Source: Campylobacter rectus
GTDB taxonomy: Bacteria > Campylobacterota > Campylobacteria > Campylobacterales > Campylobacteraceae
Direction of reading: 5' to 3'
Assembly: GCF_004803795.1 (NCBI RefSeq)
Contig: NZ_CP012543.1
Location: 124,001 to 188,000 of the forward strand
DNA: 64,000 bases
The notes below the pieces were generated by a model, which saw only the letters and a list, made by a program, of their open reading frames with translations, was not told the origin of the DNA and ran no database searches. The translations under genes were made by a program, and so were the position numbers. Shown one piece after another: positions 17,312 to 27,067 of the stretch (its first letter is position 1; the number at the start of each line of letters is the position of its first letter).

Positions 17312-18333
17312 AAAAAATTTGGCTCGGGTTTTTAAAAGCCCTATTATTGTCCGCGGTATTCGCACTCGGCGCGTATGCCGCCCAAACAAAAAGCATTCGG
17401 GATTTTGCCCAAAGGCAGGTGCAGGTCCCAGAAAACATACGAAGCGTTGCGACGCTAGGCTCCGTGGGTGTTCTAAACTGCTTCATTTTCGCTATGGGAG
17501 AGGGCGATAAGATAGCAAATGCTTTGCCACCTAGATTTACCAAAACCGATAGGTGGAAATATCACTATAAATTTAATCCCGCGCTTAAAAACTATCCTGT
17601 AGTCGAGGATGCCGAGAGCTCCATCATCATGGAGGAGCTTTTGAAGGTTCGCCCCGATATTGTTTTTACGATGGATAAAAGACAAGCCGACGAGGTCGCT
17701 AAAAAAGGGCTAAACGCCGTCGTTTTGACGTGGAAGGACGCGGATGACGCTAAAAAGGTCGTGGATCTGTTGGGTGAAATTTTCCATAAATCGGCGCGCG
17801 CGCAGGAGTATGACGCATACTTTGACGATATGATAAAAAAGGTCGGCGACGCGGTCGCGCATATCCACGCGGATAAGAAAGTAAAAGTTTTAAACACGAC
17901 GCTAAAAAGATTGGCGCTCGGGCATGAGATAGGCGAGTGGTGGATAGAAAAAGCGAGCGGCATAAGCGTGTCAAAAGAAATTCGTATGGGTGAGTCTCAG
18001 ACCTATTCGCTAGAGCAGCTCTTATCTTGGGATCCCGATTTTTTGCTGGTTCAAACCGGCGCGGATAAGAAATTTGCCTATGAGGATCCGAGATTTAAGG
18101 GGCTAAAAGCGGTGAAAAACAAAAGGGTTTTCGTTACGCCCGTTTTCGGTCACGTGTGGGCGAACCGCACTATGGAGCAGCCTCTGACGGTGCTTTGGGC
18201 GGCGAAGTTATTTTATCCGCAAGCCTTAAAAGAGATCAGCCTCAAAGACGAGCTGAAAAAATTCTCAAAGCAGTTCTTCTCATACGATTTAAGCGATGAG
18301 GAGTGTAAAGAAATTTTAGGCGATTTGGATTAG
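17308..18333 (+). CDS. FecB/BtuF-like periplasmic metal-chelate binding protein
   Basis: A 341-residue class III binding protein with a Sec signal peptide (residues 1-25, ending AYAAQ). The two-lobe fold shows as VPENIRSVATLGS, KVRPDIVFTMDKRQ, LLSWDPDFLLVQTG and AVKNKRVFVTP. AGGAGG lies directly upstream. It should bind a metal chelate, cobamide, heme or oxyanion in the periplasm. Co-transcription with MoeA-like and DUF364 proteins hints at molybdenum or tungsten, but this is inference. Confidence 0.85.
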   Translation: MKKIWLGFLKALLLSAVFALGAYAAQTKSIRDFAQRQVQVPENIRSVATLGSVGVLNCFIFAMGEGDKIANALPPRFTKTDRWKYHYKFNPALKNYPVVEDAESSIIMEELLKVRPDIVFTMDKRQADEVAKKGLNAVVLTWKDADDAKKVVDLLGEIFHKSARAQEYDAYFDDMIKKVGDAVAHIHADKKVKVLNTTLKRLALGHEIGEWWIEKASGISVSKEIRMGESQTYSLEQLLSWDPDFLLVQTGADKKFAYEDPRFKGLKAVKNKRVFVTPVFGHVWANRTMEQPLTVLWAAKLFYPQALKEISLKDELKKFSKQFFSYDLSDEECKEILGDLD

Positions 18334-18343
18334 TCGGAAGGCT

Positions 18344-19363
18344 ATGTTTGGTAAAAAGAGCGCAAGGCTCAAACCGATCCTCATCGCGCTATCGCCCGTA
18401 GTATGCTTTTTGTTTTCTATGAGTATCGGGCACTACGAAATAAGCGCGTATGAGGTCTTGGATATGCTTTTTTCAAAACTGACCGCAAGCGAGATGCGCT
18501 ACGGCGATATGATGCAGACGGTGGTCTTTGAGGTGAGGCTGCCGCGCGTCATCCTAGCGATGATGGTGGGCTGCTCTCTTTCGGTATCAGGCGCGGTTTA
18601 TCAGTGCGTTTTTAAAAACCCTATGGCATCTCCTAATATCCTAGGCACCTCCTCGGGTGCGGGTTTAGGCACGGCTTTGGCGATCATTTTTTCATTCGGA
18701 GCGATTTATACGCAGATGATAAGTTTCGCCTTCGGACTGCTTGCCGTAGCGATCACCTACGCTATCAGCGCTAAAATCGGCAGAAGAGGAAATTTGATCC
18801 TCGTTTTTGTTCTGACGGGCATCTTGGTCTCTACCGTTTTTCAGGCCTTAATATCGCTGGTAAAATACACCGCCGATCCCTACGAAAAGCTGCCCGCCAT
18901 AACCTTTTGGCTGATGGGGAGCCTATCTACCGCAGGCAAAAACGACATTTTGATTATTCTTATTCCGTTTTTACTCGGCATCGTGCCGCTGTTTTTGATG
19001 AGATGGCGGCTTAATATCCTATCTCTTGGCGACGACGACGTAAAATGCCTGGGCATAGACGTGCGGAATTTACGCCTGATCGTGATAGGATGCTCCACGC
19101 TGCTGACCGCGTCTTGCGTCTCGGTAGCGGGGATCATCGGCTGGGTCGGGCTCATCGTGCCGCATATAGCAAGGATGCTCGTGGGCTCAAATTTCATCGC
19201 TCTGCTGCCTAGCAGCGCACTGATAGGAGCGACCTATCTCTTGCTCATAGACGATGCGGCGCGCGGTATTTTTAAGGCCGAAATCCCGCTATCCATACTG
19301 ACCGCGCTTATCGGCGCTCCTTATTTTATCTACTTGCTCGTAAAGACGAAGGACGCGACATAG
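18344..19363 (+). CDS. FecCD-family ABC permease
   Basis: A 339-residue permease with about ten helices. Family text is clear: VRLPRVILAMMVGCSLSVSG, MASPNILGTSSGAG, and the coupling region GIIGWVGLIVPHIARMLVG. It should import the ligand of the preceding binding protein. GGAAGG precedes the ATG. No ABC ATPase gene follows; the next 250 bases are non-coding, so the energy subunit must come from elsewhere or was lost. Confidence 0.9.
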   Translation: MFGKKSARLKPILIALSPVVCFLFSMSIGHYEISAYEVLDMLFSKLTASEMRYGDMMQTVVFEVRLPRVILAMMVGCSLSVSGAVYQCVFKNPMASPNILGTSSGAGLGTALAIIFSFGAIYTQMISFAFGLLAVAITYAISAKIGRRGNLILVFVLTGILVSTVFQALISLVKYTADPYEKLPAITFWLMGSLSTAGKNDILIILIPFLLGIVPLFLMRWRLNILSLGDDDVKCLGIDVRNLRLIVIGCSTLLTASCVSVAGIIGWVGLIVPHIARMLVGSNFIALLPSSALIGATYLLLIDDAARGIFKAEIPLSILTALIGAPYFIYLLVKTKDAT

Positions 19364-19617
19364 CGAAAGAAGCGAGAATGAAATCAACGCAAAGCCGCTC
19401 CCGATCGGGTCGTCTTACGAGGGCACAAAGAGGCTAAATTTTAAAATTTCATCTACGGCTTAGTAAAAATACATAAAAAATATAAAATTTCGTCCTAAAT
19501 TTTAGCGCCGTCAAGGCACGGGTCCAGCCGCCGTTAAAAGCCGAATTCGCGCCCAAAGGCGAAATTGCCGTAAATTTGAGTTATAATCTCTTTTTAAATT
19601 TAACCTTGGATAAAGAT
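19364..19617. promoter_or_regulatory. Spacer with murI promoter
   Basis: No gene. A TATAAT at 19582-19587 lies 31 bases before the TTG start chosen for murI. Because this -10 box falls inside a longer possible reading frame beginning at 19576, that longer start is unlikely. Confidence 0.6.
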
Positions 19618-21135
19618 TTGAAAATAGCGTTTTTTGACTCCGGTATCGGCGGACTTAGCGTGCTCGCCGAGGCTCTGGGGCGGTTTAGCGGGGCGGAGTT
19701 TTTGTATTTTGCCGATGAGGATCACGTCCCTTACGGCACGAAAAGCAGGGCCGAGATCGTGCGCCTTAGCCTTGATGCGGTAGGGTTTTTAGTCTCGCAC
19801 GGAGCGGAGGCGGTCGTTATCGCGTGCAACACCGCCACCAGCGCGGCCATCTCGGAGCTTCGCAGTGCATTTAGCGTGCCTATCATCGGTATGGAGCCCG
19901 CCGTCAAGCTCGCTGCGGACAGATTTGGCTCGCGCCCGACGCTGCTCATCGCCACGCCGCTAACGATCGCCGGCGAAAAGCTAGCGCGGCTCGTAGGACG
20001 GCTGGAGTGCGAGATATGGAGCCTGCCGCTGCCTCGCCTCGTGGAGTTTGCGCAGGATTTGGAGTTTGATTCGCCCGCAGTTCGGACGTATTTGCAGGGG
20101 GAGCTGGGTAAATTTGAGCTCGCGCGCCTCGGCTCGCTGGTGCTTGGTTGCACTCATTTTAACTATTTTAAGGACGTTTTGCGCGAAATTTTGCCTCCGC
20201 ATGTGCGCATCATCGACGGCATTGACGGCACGCTAAATCGTCTTGTTAGCGAGCTTGCGGCGAGAGGGAAAAATTTGCGGGCAGCGGAGAGAAATTTGCT
20301 CGCAGAAGCGGGAAGATTTGGCGCTTTTAGAGGCGGCTCGGACGTAAATTTTGTGCAAAAACACGGCAAAAACACGGCAAATTCGGCCCAAGGAAGCGGG
20401 GGTGACACTGTTGGTCGTTTGATCAACTCTAATCTTGACGGCGCTAATACGGTTTTAAATTCTAGCCAAAAGGACGGCATAAAATTTAGAGAAAATATTG
20501 CATTAAATTTCGACCCAGATGGCACGGTCAAATTTGAGCTTTGCGATGAAAACCGCGTCGCAAACGGCGCTGTATGCAACAAGCGAGACGATAAATTTAA
20601 AGCCGATACGAGCGATGAGATTGGCAAATTTGACGGAGAGAAATTTAATGGCGGTGAGTTTGATCGCGATTTGCCGGGTAAATTTGGCGGCAATATCGCT
20701 CGAGCGCGGGACGGTTTAAAGAAAATTAGCGAATCTACGGGCTTAAGCGAGCGCGGTTTGAGCCAGACGCTTTGCCCCGGCGATGCCGGCGATCTTTTGT
20801 GCGAAAGGCGGACTTTGAGCTTATCTTGCGGCGCAGCTTACCTTGGTCTTGACGATGCCGGCGAAATTTCAGACGGTTTTGATTTGACGGCGGATGGTAG
20901 CAAGGCACTGTGCGAGCAAGGCGGAACAAACTCTAAAATCGCGACAAAACGAGGCGTAAACGACTGTGATACGGGCAGCCGAGCGGTTAGCGGAAAATGC
21001 AAAAATAGCGAGATTTGCTACCCAAACGGCAACAGCGTGGAGTATTTTTACTCGGGCAGGGCTCTTGATGCGGCACGGCTCGGGCGGATCGAGCTGTTTT
21101 TGGCGCGGCTTGAAAAGATGCGGGAGATTGATTAA
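19618..21135 (+). CDS. murI: Glutamate racemase with a large low-complexity internal insertion
   Basis: TTG start (GGA at 19608) gives [16 protein letters not shown], the classic MurI N-terminus. The two catalytic cysteines are at about residues 70 (IACNTATSA) and 178 (LGCTHFNYF). Typical MurI is about 250-270 residues; this one is 505. The normal C-terminus (VEYFYSGRA to RIELFLARL) is at residues 473-505. About 250 residues between positions 220 and 470 are Gly/Asn/Asp/Lys-rich with repeated KFD, KFNG and KFGG from AAATTT words. The racemase supplies D-glutamate for peptidoglycan. The insertion is in frame, so the enzyme may still fold. Confidence 0.88.
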   Translation: MKIAFFDSGIGGLSVLAEALGRFSGAEFLYFADEDHVPYGTKSRAEIVRLSLDAVGFLVSHGAEAVVIACNTATSAAISELRSAFSVPIIGMEPAVKLAADRFGSRPTLLIATPLTIAGEKLARLVGRLECEIWSLPLPRLVEFAQDLEFDSPAVRTYLQGELGKFELARLGSLVLGCTHFNYFKDVLREILPPHVRIIDGIDGTLNRLVSELAARGKNLRAAERNLLAEAGRFGAFRGGSDVNFVQKHGKNTANSAQGSGGDTVGRLINSNLDGANTVLNSSQKDGIKFRENIALNFDPDGTVKFELCDENRVANGAVCNKRDDKFKADTSDEIGKFDGEKFNGGEFDRDLPGKFGGNIARARDGLKKISESTGLSERGLSQTLCPGDAGDLLCERRTLSLSCGAAYLGLDDAGEISDGFDLTADGSKALCEQGGTNSKIATKRGVNDCDTGSRAVSGKCKNSEICYPNGNSVEYFYSGRALDAARLGRIELFLARLEKMREID

Positions 21136-21368
21136 ATTTTGTATCTTGCCTATCGGAGCGCCGCTTGATCTTAAATTTAGATAAATTTAACGCGCTTTTT
21201 AGCCTGCTACCGTCAAATTTGACTTAAAATTTGAGCCGTAGTTTTTAGAAAAGTCGGTACGTAAAAGCGGTGTGGACGGTAAAATTTAAGCTTTGGCGGG
21301 TGAATAAATTCGGCTAAATTTGTAGATTTTAGGCGTTTAAATTTATAATCGCCGATTCGCGCGTATTT
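21136..21368. other. Spacer, AAATTT-rich
   Basis: No supported frame; six or more AAATTT words. Confidence 0.5.
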
Positions 21369-21605
21369 TTATCGGATTTTAGTGCAAACCACCGCAAATT
21401 TTGCGACATCTGCGGGTTTGCTCGTGACGTTAATGCAAAAGATATCAACGCGAAACGCTCGCATCGGAATATTTTTGAGCGGATTTGGGGACAAATTTAT
21501 CCCGCAAGCAAAGCGCCGCAGATAAATGCAAATTTTATCGGCCTAAAACCGCGTTTTTATCGTGATTTGCCACGGCTAGACTTAAAAGTCGCGGCATTAA
21601 AATAA
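21369..21605 (+). pseudogene. Possible TnpB (IS605/IS200 OrfB) zinc-ribbon relic
   Basis: One frame reads FCDICGFARDVNAKDI, close to the C-terminal zinc-ribbon and catalytic Asp segment of TnpB proteins (C-x2-C-G...D-R-D-x-N-A-x-x-N-I). The rest of the frame to the stop at 21605 is not recognisable, and no upstream TnpB body is present. The match is short and may be chance. Confidence 0.3.
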
Positions 21606-21799
21606 GCTTATATTTTCTGCAATTAAATTTAGAAAATTAGCTCGAATTTTATCCGCATTTGCTAAAGCAAAGCCTTTAAATCCTCGCTCAAGCCTCGATT
21701 AGAACCGATCATCGCGGTTAAATTTTAGTTTCGAGGCTCTTATCAAGTAGTCGCCAACGATTTTGGCCGATTTTATCCGCAAGAGCATTACGCAAAAAT
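21606..21799. other. Spacer
   Basis: No gene or terminator recognised. Confidence 0.4.
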
Positions 21800-22609
21800 T
21801 TACTTTTTAGCCTGCAAATATATCGGCTCGAGCTTTGCCGCAACCTTGCGCAGATCGGCGATGCGGCTTTCGTTTGACGGGTGAGTGCTTAGTATCTCGG
21901 GCACGTTACCGCCGCTTTTTTGCGACATTTTGACCCAGACGTTCACCGCTTCTTTTGGGTCATAGCCCGCGCGCGCCATCAGCTCCGTGCCTATGTGGTC
22001 GGCCTCGCGCTCGTGCGAACGTGAAAACGGCAGCGAGATGGTGTATTGCGCGGCGATATTTATCGCACCGGCGGCCAGATCGCCCAGTCCCGCAGCCTGC
22101 GAAACGGCGAAAATGCCCACGTTTTTGAGCCTGTCGGTGCTGGCCTGCTCGCGGCTATGTTCACGCAGCGCGTGCGCGATCTCATGCCCCATGACTGCGG
22201 CCAGCTCGCCGTTTGTGAGCGATAGATTTTTGATGATGCCGCTATAAACGACGATGCGACCGCCCGGCATACACCACGCGTTTATCGTGTTTTCGTCGAT
22301 GACGTTTACCTCCCATTTCCATTTTAGCGCATCCTCTCTAAATGCTCCGACCTGCGCGATGAGCCGCTTGGCGACGTCTTGCACTTTTTTCGTCATCACG
22401 GGATCGATGTTTAGTAGGCCCTTTTGGCGTGCGCCGCTTAGCGTTTCTACGTAGGCTTTGGCCGCGGCCTCGTTCATCTCCTGCTCGCCCACTAGAAACA
22501 TCTGACGCCTGTTTTCGCCCAGCGCCCCGCCGCTAGTGGAGCTCGTAAAGCAGCCCGTCAGCATCGTCGCGGTAAATACGGCGAGCAAAATAATTTTTCT
22601 TATCGTCAT
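21800..22609 (-). CDS. M48-family metalloprotease lipoprotein
   Basis: A 269-residue lipoprotein: signal peptide with lipobox LTGC, then an M48 peptidase domain. The zinc site HEIAH is at about residue 142, with the downstream ligand Glu in READHIGTELMARAGYDP. This layout is that of LoiP/YggG and BepA relatives, periplasmic proteases in envelope quality control. AAAGG precedes the ATG. Monocistronic as far as can be seen. Confidence 0.88.
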   Translation of the reverse strand: MTIRKIILLAVFTATMLTGCFTSSTSGGALGENRRQMFLVGEQEMNEAAAKAYVETLSGARQKGLLNIDPVMTKKVQDVAKRLIAQVGAFREDALKWKWEVNVIDENTINAWCMPGGRIVVYSGIIKNLSLTNGELAAVMGHEIAHALREHSREQASTDRLKNVGIFAVSQAAGLGDLAAGAINIAAQYTISLPFSRSHEREADHIGTELMARAGYDPKEAVNVWVKMSQKSGGNVPEILSTHPSNESRIADLRKVAAKLEPIYLQAKK

Positions 22610-23125
22610 TTTTAACCTTTGTTTTGTGAAATTTAGGGCAATTATACCCCTAAAACGGCTATAAATTCGTAAATATGCGTTTAAATTTGGCTTAACGGCG
22701 GCAAATTTGCAAAGAAACGGCGGGTAAATTTGCGTTTTGGAAATTTGACGGCGTAAATTTGAGCTCTGTTTTGGCGGCTATAAATTTAGATGCGAGTCGT
22801 TTAGCTGGTTTAAACGGGTTCGCGCTTAATGCATTTGAGTCAAATTTGGCAAATTTTCGCGGCTCGGCTTAGACGGCTCGGACGCGACTGCGCATTTCTG
22901 CGACTGCGCAAGCTCAAATTTAACCGCCGCTTGCGAGCCCTCAAATTTAGCGCGCGCCAAATTTAAAGAAGCTGTGAATTTGCCAAATTTGCAGCCCGGC
23001 GAGTCCTCAAATTTGCGTCCGAATCAAAGCTAAATTTGAGCCGACGACGACATGGCTGAGCTAAATAATATATCGCAAAGGCCGAGTCGCCGCGCAACCA
23101 AAAAGCCGAATTCAAAGAGCCGGAT
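22610..23125. repeat. AAATTT-dense spacer
   Basis: About 500 bases with AAATTT recurring every 20-40 bases, mostly as CAAATTTG, TAAATTTG or GTAAATTT. No supported gene. Confidence 0.6.
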
Positions 23126-24076
23126 TTACGCCGGCTCGCTTTGTAAATTTTCATCCGGCTTAATGTGCTTATACTCGGTAAGCCTTTTATAGATAGAGCG
23201 CAGCTCGGTGATGACCGTCCGGTTGCCCATAAGCGCCGCGAGCGACCCGCGCTTGGTTAAAGGCGTTTTGACCTCACGCCAAGCGTTATCGAGCCCGCTA
23301 GGGCCATCGCGACGAGCGGGACGATAAGCCGTGCTTTGGCCGAACATATATTTTTAGATCTCAAAGTATCCGTAGCACAAAAATAGCCTGTAATAATTTC
23401 GCTTTAGATCCTTAAATAACCCTTTAAGCTTCTTGGGTGCGCCGTAGTTTGCCTTGTTATTCTCGGCATAGACGAGCTTTTTCTAAAGGCGGCTTTGGCT
23501 TTTTGGTTGTTGTATTCAAGACCGGCAGCTTGATACCCGCAAACCACGAGATCGCTAGTCCACCGATACTAACCGTTAGCGCGATCCGTTCGAGCGAGCC
23601 CCCGCTTTTGCCGAGCACCGGGATGTCAATGACCGCTAAGCGCCCAAAGTATCGGGATAGAGGCGATGAGCGTCATCGCGGCGTCGGCTACCTGCGAGCC
23701 TAAATTTTTCGCCGCATCGACAAAGCGGTAGATATCCTCTTGGATACGTTGTGAGCTGCTTTTGATATCGATTTTGACGTTTTATATAGTCAAAGGTTAT
23801 CGCCTCTAGCCGCTTAAATGTCCAAACTCGCGTAAAATAGTTCGTCATCGTCGTAAGCAAGACGTAGAAAAAGGCGATCTTGAAATTTAAGCACGCGAGT
23901 CCAAAAATCGTCTATTTTGCGATCTTTGACGTTTTGTAAGATATCGTAAAAGTCCTTGCGTCGGTTGTTTGGAGACTCGATCGTCTGCGCTTGCGCGTAG
24001 GTCGATTGGCAGTGCCGCGAGCTCGAAATACGCCCACTGCACCCATTTTTTGCTCGCAAAAAAACGACGAAAACAT
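23126..24076 (-). pseudogene. SbmA/BacA-family peptide transporter, decayed
   Basis: Read on the minus strand in shifting frames, the region follows an SbmA/BacA-like protein in order: MFSSFF, ASKKWVQWAYFE, RKDFYDILQNVKDRKIDDFW, TNYFTRVWTFK, RLEAITFDYI, SSSQRIQEDIYRFVDAA, DAAMTLIASIPILWALSG, GGLAISWFAGIKLPVLEYNN, NYYRLFLCYGYFE, ELRSIYKRLTEYK. At least five frame changes and one in-frame stop break it, and the N-terminus is shortened. SbmA/BacA proteins import antimicrobial peptides such as microcins, so the loss may have been selected. Confidence 0.8.
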
Positions 24077-24443
24077 CTATTTGTTTTTAAATTTGAGATT
24101 TGATCGCAAACATATCAAGCCCTGCTAAATTTATGCGCGTTAGATCGCTGTTTTTGTGTAAAATTTACCCTTGCGATTTTTTAAACACAGCGTCTGTTTT
24201 GCCAAATTTGACTTATGCGGGCGCCGATACCCGTGCAAATTTAACGCTTTTGCCGAAATTTGGCCTGCTTGCGAGCCGCAAATTTAGCGCGAGGGTTCGG
24301 CGGATTTTGCTCGCAAAAAAGTGAAAATTGCAAAACGGCAGATATGTCGGTATAATTCCGAATTTAGCCCACACGATCTCGCTCGCTTTTATGATCGCGG
24401 CGGGTCGCGCGGCTCAAATTTAACTCGGACGAAAGTGGATAAG
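24077..24443. other. Spacer, AAATTT-rich
   Basis: No supported gene; a TATAAT-like GTATAATTC at about 24350 could serve the next gene. Confidence 0.4.
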
Positions 24444-24680
24444 ATGATGAAATGGCGACTGGCCTGCTTTTTTGCTTGGATCTTGATTATGGGCTCTATC
24501 GTTTTTGAGCTGAAATTCACCGATCACGACTCGGACGGAAGGCAGATAATAGCGCTCGTAGCTTTTACGATAACGCTCGCGTTCTATCCCGGGGCGTTAT
24601 TTGAGGGCGATAAAAGGACGGCTATCGTTTTGCTGGTTTTTGCGGCGATATCTATCACGAGACTGTTTTTTTTAATTTGA
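24444..24680 (+). CDS. Small membrane protein (78 aa)
   Basis: I start at MMKWRLACFF (24444; 24447 is equally possible), preceded by AGTGGATAAG. The frame is open far upstream but without a ribosome site. About three hydrophobic helices are present (ACFFAWILIMGSIVF, IIALVAFTITLAFY, IVLLVFAAISI). No family recognised. Confidence 0.5.
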   Translation: MMKWRLACFFAWILIMGSIVFELKFTDHDSDGRQIIALVAFTITLAFYPGALFEGDKRTAIVLLVFAAISITRLFFLI

Positions 24681-24769
24681 GCGCCGCACCGCGTCAAATT
24701 TGGCGCAAAATCAAGCTAAATTTAACCCCCGTCGCTGTATCATTAAAATAAATTTGCAAAGGAGCGGGC

Positions 24770-24982
24770 GTGGCGAGATTGATATTTATCCTGTTTATGC
24801 TTGGTTTTCTCACGTGGCTTTATATGGGCGGGACGACCAAAACGGTGGCCGATTACAAAGGTATGAGCCGCGAGGAGCTTGAGGCCTTGTGCCTTGAGAA
24901 AAAGGACAAAAAGGCCTGCCAAAAAATAGCGATCGACTTCGTAAACGGCGCGAAAGCAAACGGCGGCAAACCGCAGTTTTAG
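24770..24982 (+). CDS. Small single-pass membrane protein (70 aa), GTG start
   Basis: GTG at 24770 is preceded by AAAGGAG. Residues 3-20 form a membrane helix; the rest is a charged soluble tail with two cysteines (ALCLEKKDKKAC) and Lys-rich helices. The clean ribosome site and composition make it a credible gene. Function unknown. Confidence 0.65.
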   Translation: MARLIFILFMLGFLTWLYMGGTTKTVADYKGMSREELEALCLEKKDKKACQKIAIDFVNGAKANGGKPQF

Positions 24983-25695
24983 GGCTTTTGCGGTCTTATC
25001 TGTGAGTTGCACGCTAAATCGCTTCATTAATTTAATCCGCGCATTACCCAAACGCATAGTTTTTAGCCAAATTCGGGATTAAATTTTTAGAAATTTCGGC
25101 GAGCGAATTTGACGGCATAAGCGCTAAAAAATAAAAACCAGTCAAATTCGGACTCAAATTTTAAAAGCCGCGGCAAGCAAAATTCGCATTTGCGCGAGAG
25201 CTTAAATTCGGTAGTGTCAAAGCTATAAACTACTCGTCAAATTTGTTATTTTGCCCTTTTTTGGCTTTAAATTCGAGCCTAAATTTTGCAAACGAGCCTA
25301 AATTTTGCAAACGAGGCAAAATTGCGAATTTAGCCGAGTTTGCCTTATTTTGCATTTTTGCGGCACGGGTCTTGGCGCGTCAAATTCGGCTTTTAAATTT
25401 GTTCGCTGAATTTTTGCCGGCACCAAATCAAATTTAGATAAATTTCGCGAATTTTAAGCCAAAGGTCGCATAAAATAAGCAATATTTGTATTACAAGTTT
25501 AGCGCGGAGCTTAAATTTGCGCACAAATTTAAGCCGCAGACAGGGTGCGCACGAGGCTAAAAGCGCGAAAACGCGGCAAAATAGCCTCCGCGTCGCTCGC
25601 TCGCGTCAAAGGTAGTAAAAATGCGCTTTCAGTTTAAAATTCCCGATTTTTTGTTATAATCGCCACATTTCATTCTAATTTTTAAGGATTTTTAA
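24983..25695. other. Long AAATTT-rich spacer with a short tandem repeat
   Basis: About 700 bases without a supported gene. A 64-codon open frame at 25243-25437 consists of AAATTT-derived codons and lacks a ribosome site. The -10 box of the next gene (TATAAT) is at 25655-25660. Confidence 0.5.
25274..25311. repeat. 2 x 19-bp perfect tandem repeat
   Basis: CGAGCCTAAATTTTGCAAA occurs twice head to tail, followed by a degenerate third start (CGAGGCAAAATT). The unit contains the AAATTT word. Confidence 0.85.
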
Positions 25696-27027
25696 TTGCA
25701 CCCCAGTAGCGCCGACTCGATTTTTATGATCGCTCTCGCGGTTTTCTTCGTATTTTTAAACGCTTTTTTCGTATTATCAGAATTTTCCATCGTCAAAGTC
25801 CGCAAGAGTCGTCTAGAGGAGCTTGCTAAGGACAAAGTGCCAAACGCAAAAACCGCGCTTGATATGTCAAACAACCTCGATACCTACCTCTCCGCCACGC
25901 AGCTGGGCATCACGCTAAGCTCATTGGCTCTTGGCTGGATCGGCGAGCCGGCGGTCGCTAGACTGATCGAGGAGCCGCTAAAAACATACTTTAATCTAAA
26001 CGAAATTTTAGTCCACACCGTCGCGTTTGCGATCGCGTTTACGCTGATCACGCTCATGCACGTGGTGCTAGGCGAGCTGGTGCCAAAGTCCGTCGCCATC
26101 GCAAAATCGGAAAAAGCAGTCCTTGCCATCGCGCGTCCGTTACATGTATTTTGGGTGGTTTTCTCGCCGCTTATCAAGACTTTTGATTTTCTAGCCGGCG
26201 TTTCGCTTAAAATTTTGGGCATCAAGCCCGTCAAAGAGAGCGAACTGGCCCACTCCGAAGAAGAGATAAAAATCATCGTGGGCGAGAGCCTAAAAGGCGG
26301 CGTTCTCGATAGCTTTGAGACCGAGATCATCAAAAATGCGGTTGATTTCTCCGACACGGTCGCCAAAGAGATAATGACGCCGCGCCGCGATATGGTCTGC
26401 ATAAACAAGCAAAAAAGCTACGAAGAAAACATCAAAGTGATCTTTGACTCCAAATACACGCGCTATCCCTACATCGACGGCAGCAAGGACGCAATCCTAG
26501 GCATGATCCATATCAGAGATATCTTGCAAATCGATCTGGGCAATAAAAAGCGCGAATTTGACAGTATCGTGCGTAAATTCGTCATCGTGCCCGAAAACCT
26601 CTCGATATCTAAAATCCTCGTGATGATGAACAAACAGCAAATCTCCGCCGCTCTCGTCGTGGACGAATACGGCGGCACGGCGGGCCTGCTCACGATGGAA
26701 GATATAGTAGAAGAGATCCTGGGCGACTTTAACGACGAGCACGACGATGCGTGCCCGCACTACAAAAAGATCAACGAAAATATCTACGAGTTTCAGGGGC
26801 GCTTTGACCTGGAAAGCGTAGAGGAGCTGATGGGGATAAGCTTTGACGATGAGACCGAGGAGCTAACGATCGGCGGATACGTCTTTAATCTCATCGGTCG
26901 CTTGCCGGTCGTAGGCGACAAGATTGAGGACGAAAACTGCTACTACGAGGTGCGCAAGATGGATGGTGCTAGCATCTCTAGTGTCAAAGTGCGCAGAAAA
27001 ATCGAAGAAAAAGAGGACGAGGACTGA
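25696..27027 (+). CDS. CNNM/CorC (HlyC) family membrane protein with CBS domains
   Basis: A 443-residue protein starting at TTG 25696 (AAGGA upstream). Domains in order: DUF21/CNNM membrane domain (about 1-190), a CBS pair (about 205-335, including TPRRDMVCI and VVDEYGGTAGLLTMEDIVEE), and a CorC_HlyC C-terminal domain (about 350-430). Such proteins are linked to magnesium or cobalt efflux and were once called haemolysins. Transport direction is not proven here. A terminator follows directly. Confidence 0.88.
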   Translation: MHPSSADSIFMIALAVFFVFLNAFFVLSEFSIVKVRKSRLEELAKDKVPNAKTALDMSNNLDTYLSATQLGITLSSLALGWIGEPAVARLIEEPLKTYFNLNEILVHTVAFAIAFTLITLMHVVLGELVPKSVAIAKSEKAVLAIARPLHVFWVVFSPLIKTFDFLAGVSLKILGIKPVKESELAHSEEEIKIIVGESLKGGVLDSFETEIIKNAVDFSDTVAKEIMTPRRDMVCINKQKSYEENIKVIFDSKYTRYPYIDGSKDAILGMIHIRDILQIDLGNKKREFDSIVRKFVIVPENLSISKILVMMNKQQISAALVVDEYGGTAGLLTMEDIVEEILGDFNDEHDDACPHYKKINENIYEFQGRFDLESVEELMGISFDDETEELTIGGYVFNLIGRLPVVGDKIEDENCYYEVRKMDGASISSVKVRRKIEEKEDED

Positions 27028-27029
27028 GT

Positions 27030-27067
27030 AAATTTACGCCTTGCCTTTGCGGGCGGGGCGTAAATTT
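27030..27067 (+). terminator. Hairpin after the CNNM gene
   Basis: An 11-base perfect arm AAATTTACGCC pairs with GGCGTAAATTT over a 16-base G-rich loop, 2 bases after the stop. AAATTT itself forms the base of the stem. Confidence 0.6.

Noticed and set aside
19576-19617. Longer N-terminus for MurI starting at 19576
   Set aside because: The -10 box TATAAT (19582-19587) lies within it and the conserved MurI start begins at 19618.
20163-20693. 176-codon minus-strand ORF within murI
   Set aside because: Antisense to the low-complexity insertion; its Ser/Pro/Leu bias is the complement of AAATTT-rich coding.
25243-25437. 64-codon ORF in the spacer before the CNNM gene
   Set aside because: It consists of AAATTT-derived codons, spans the 19-bp tandem repeat and has no ribosome site.
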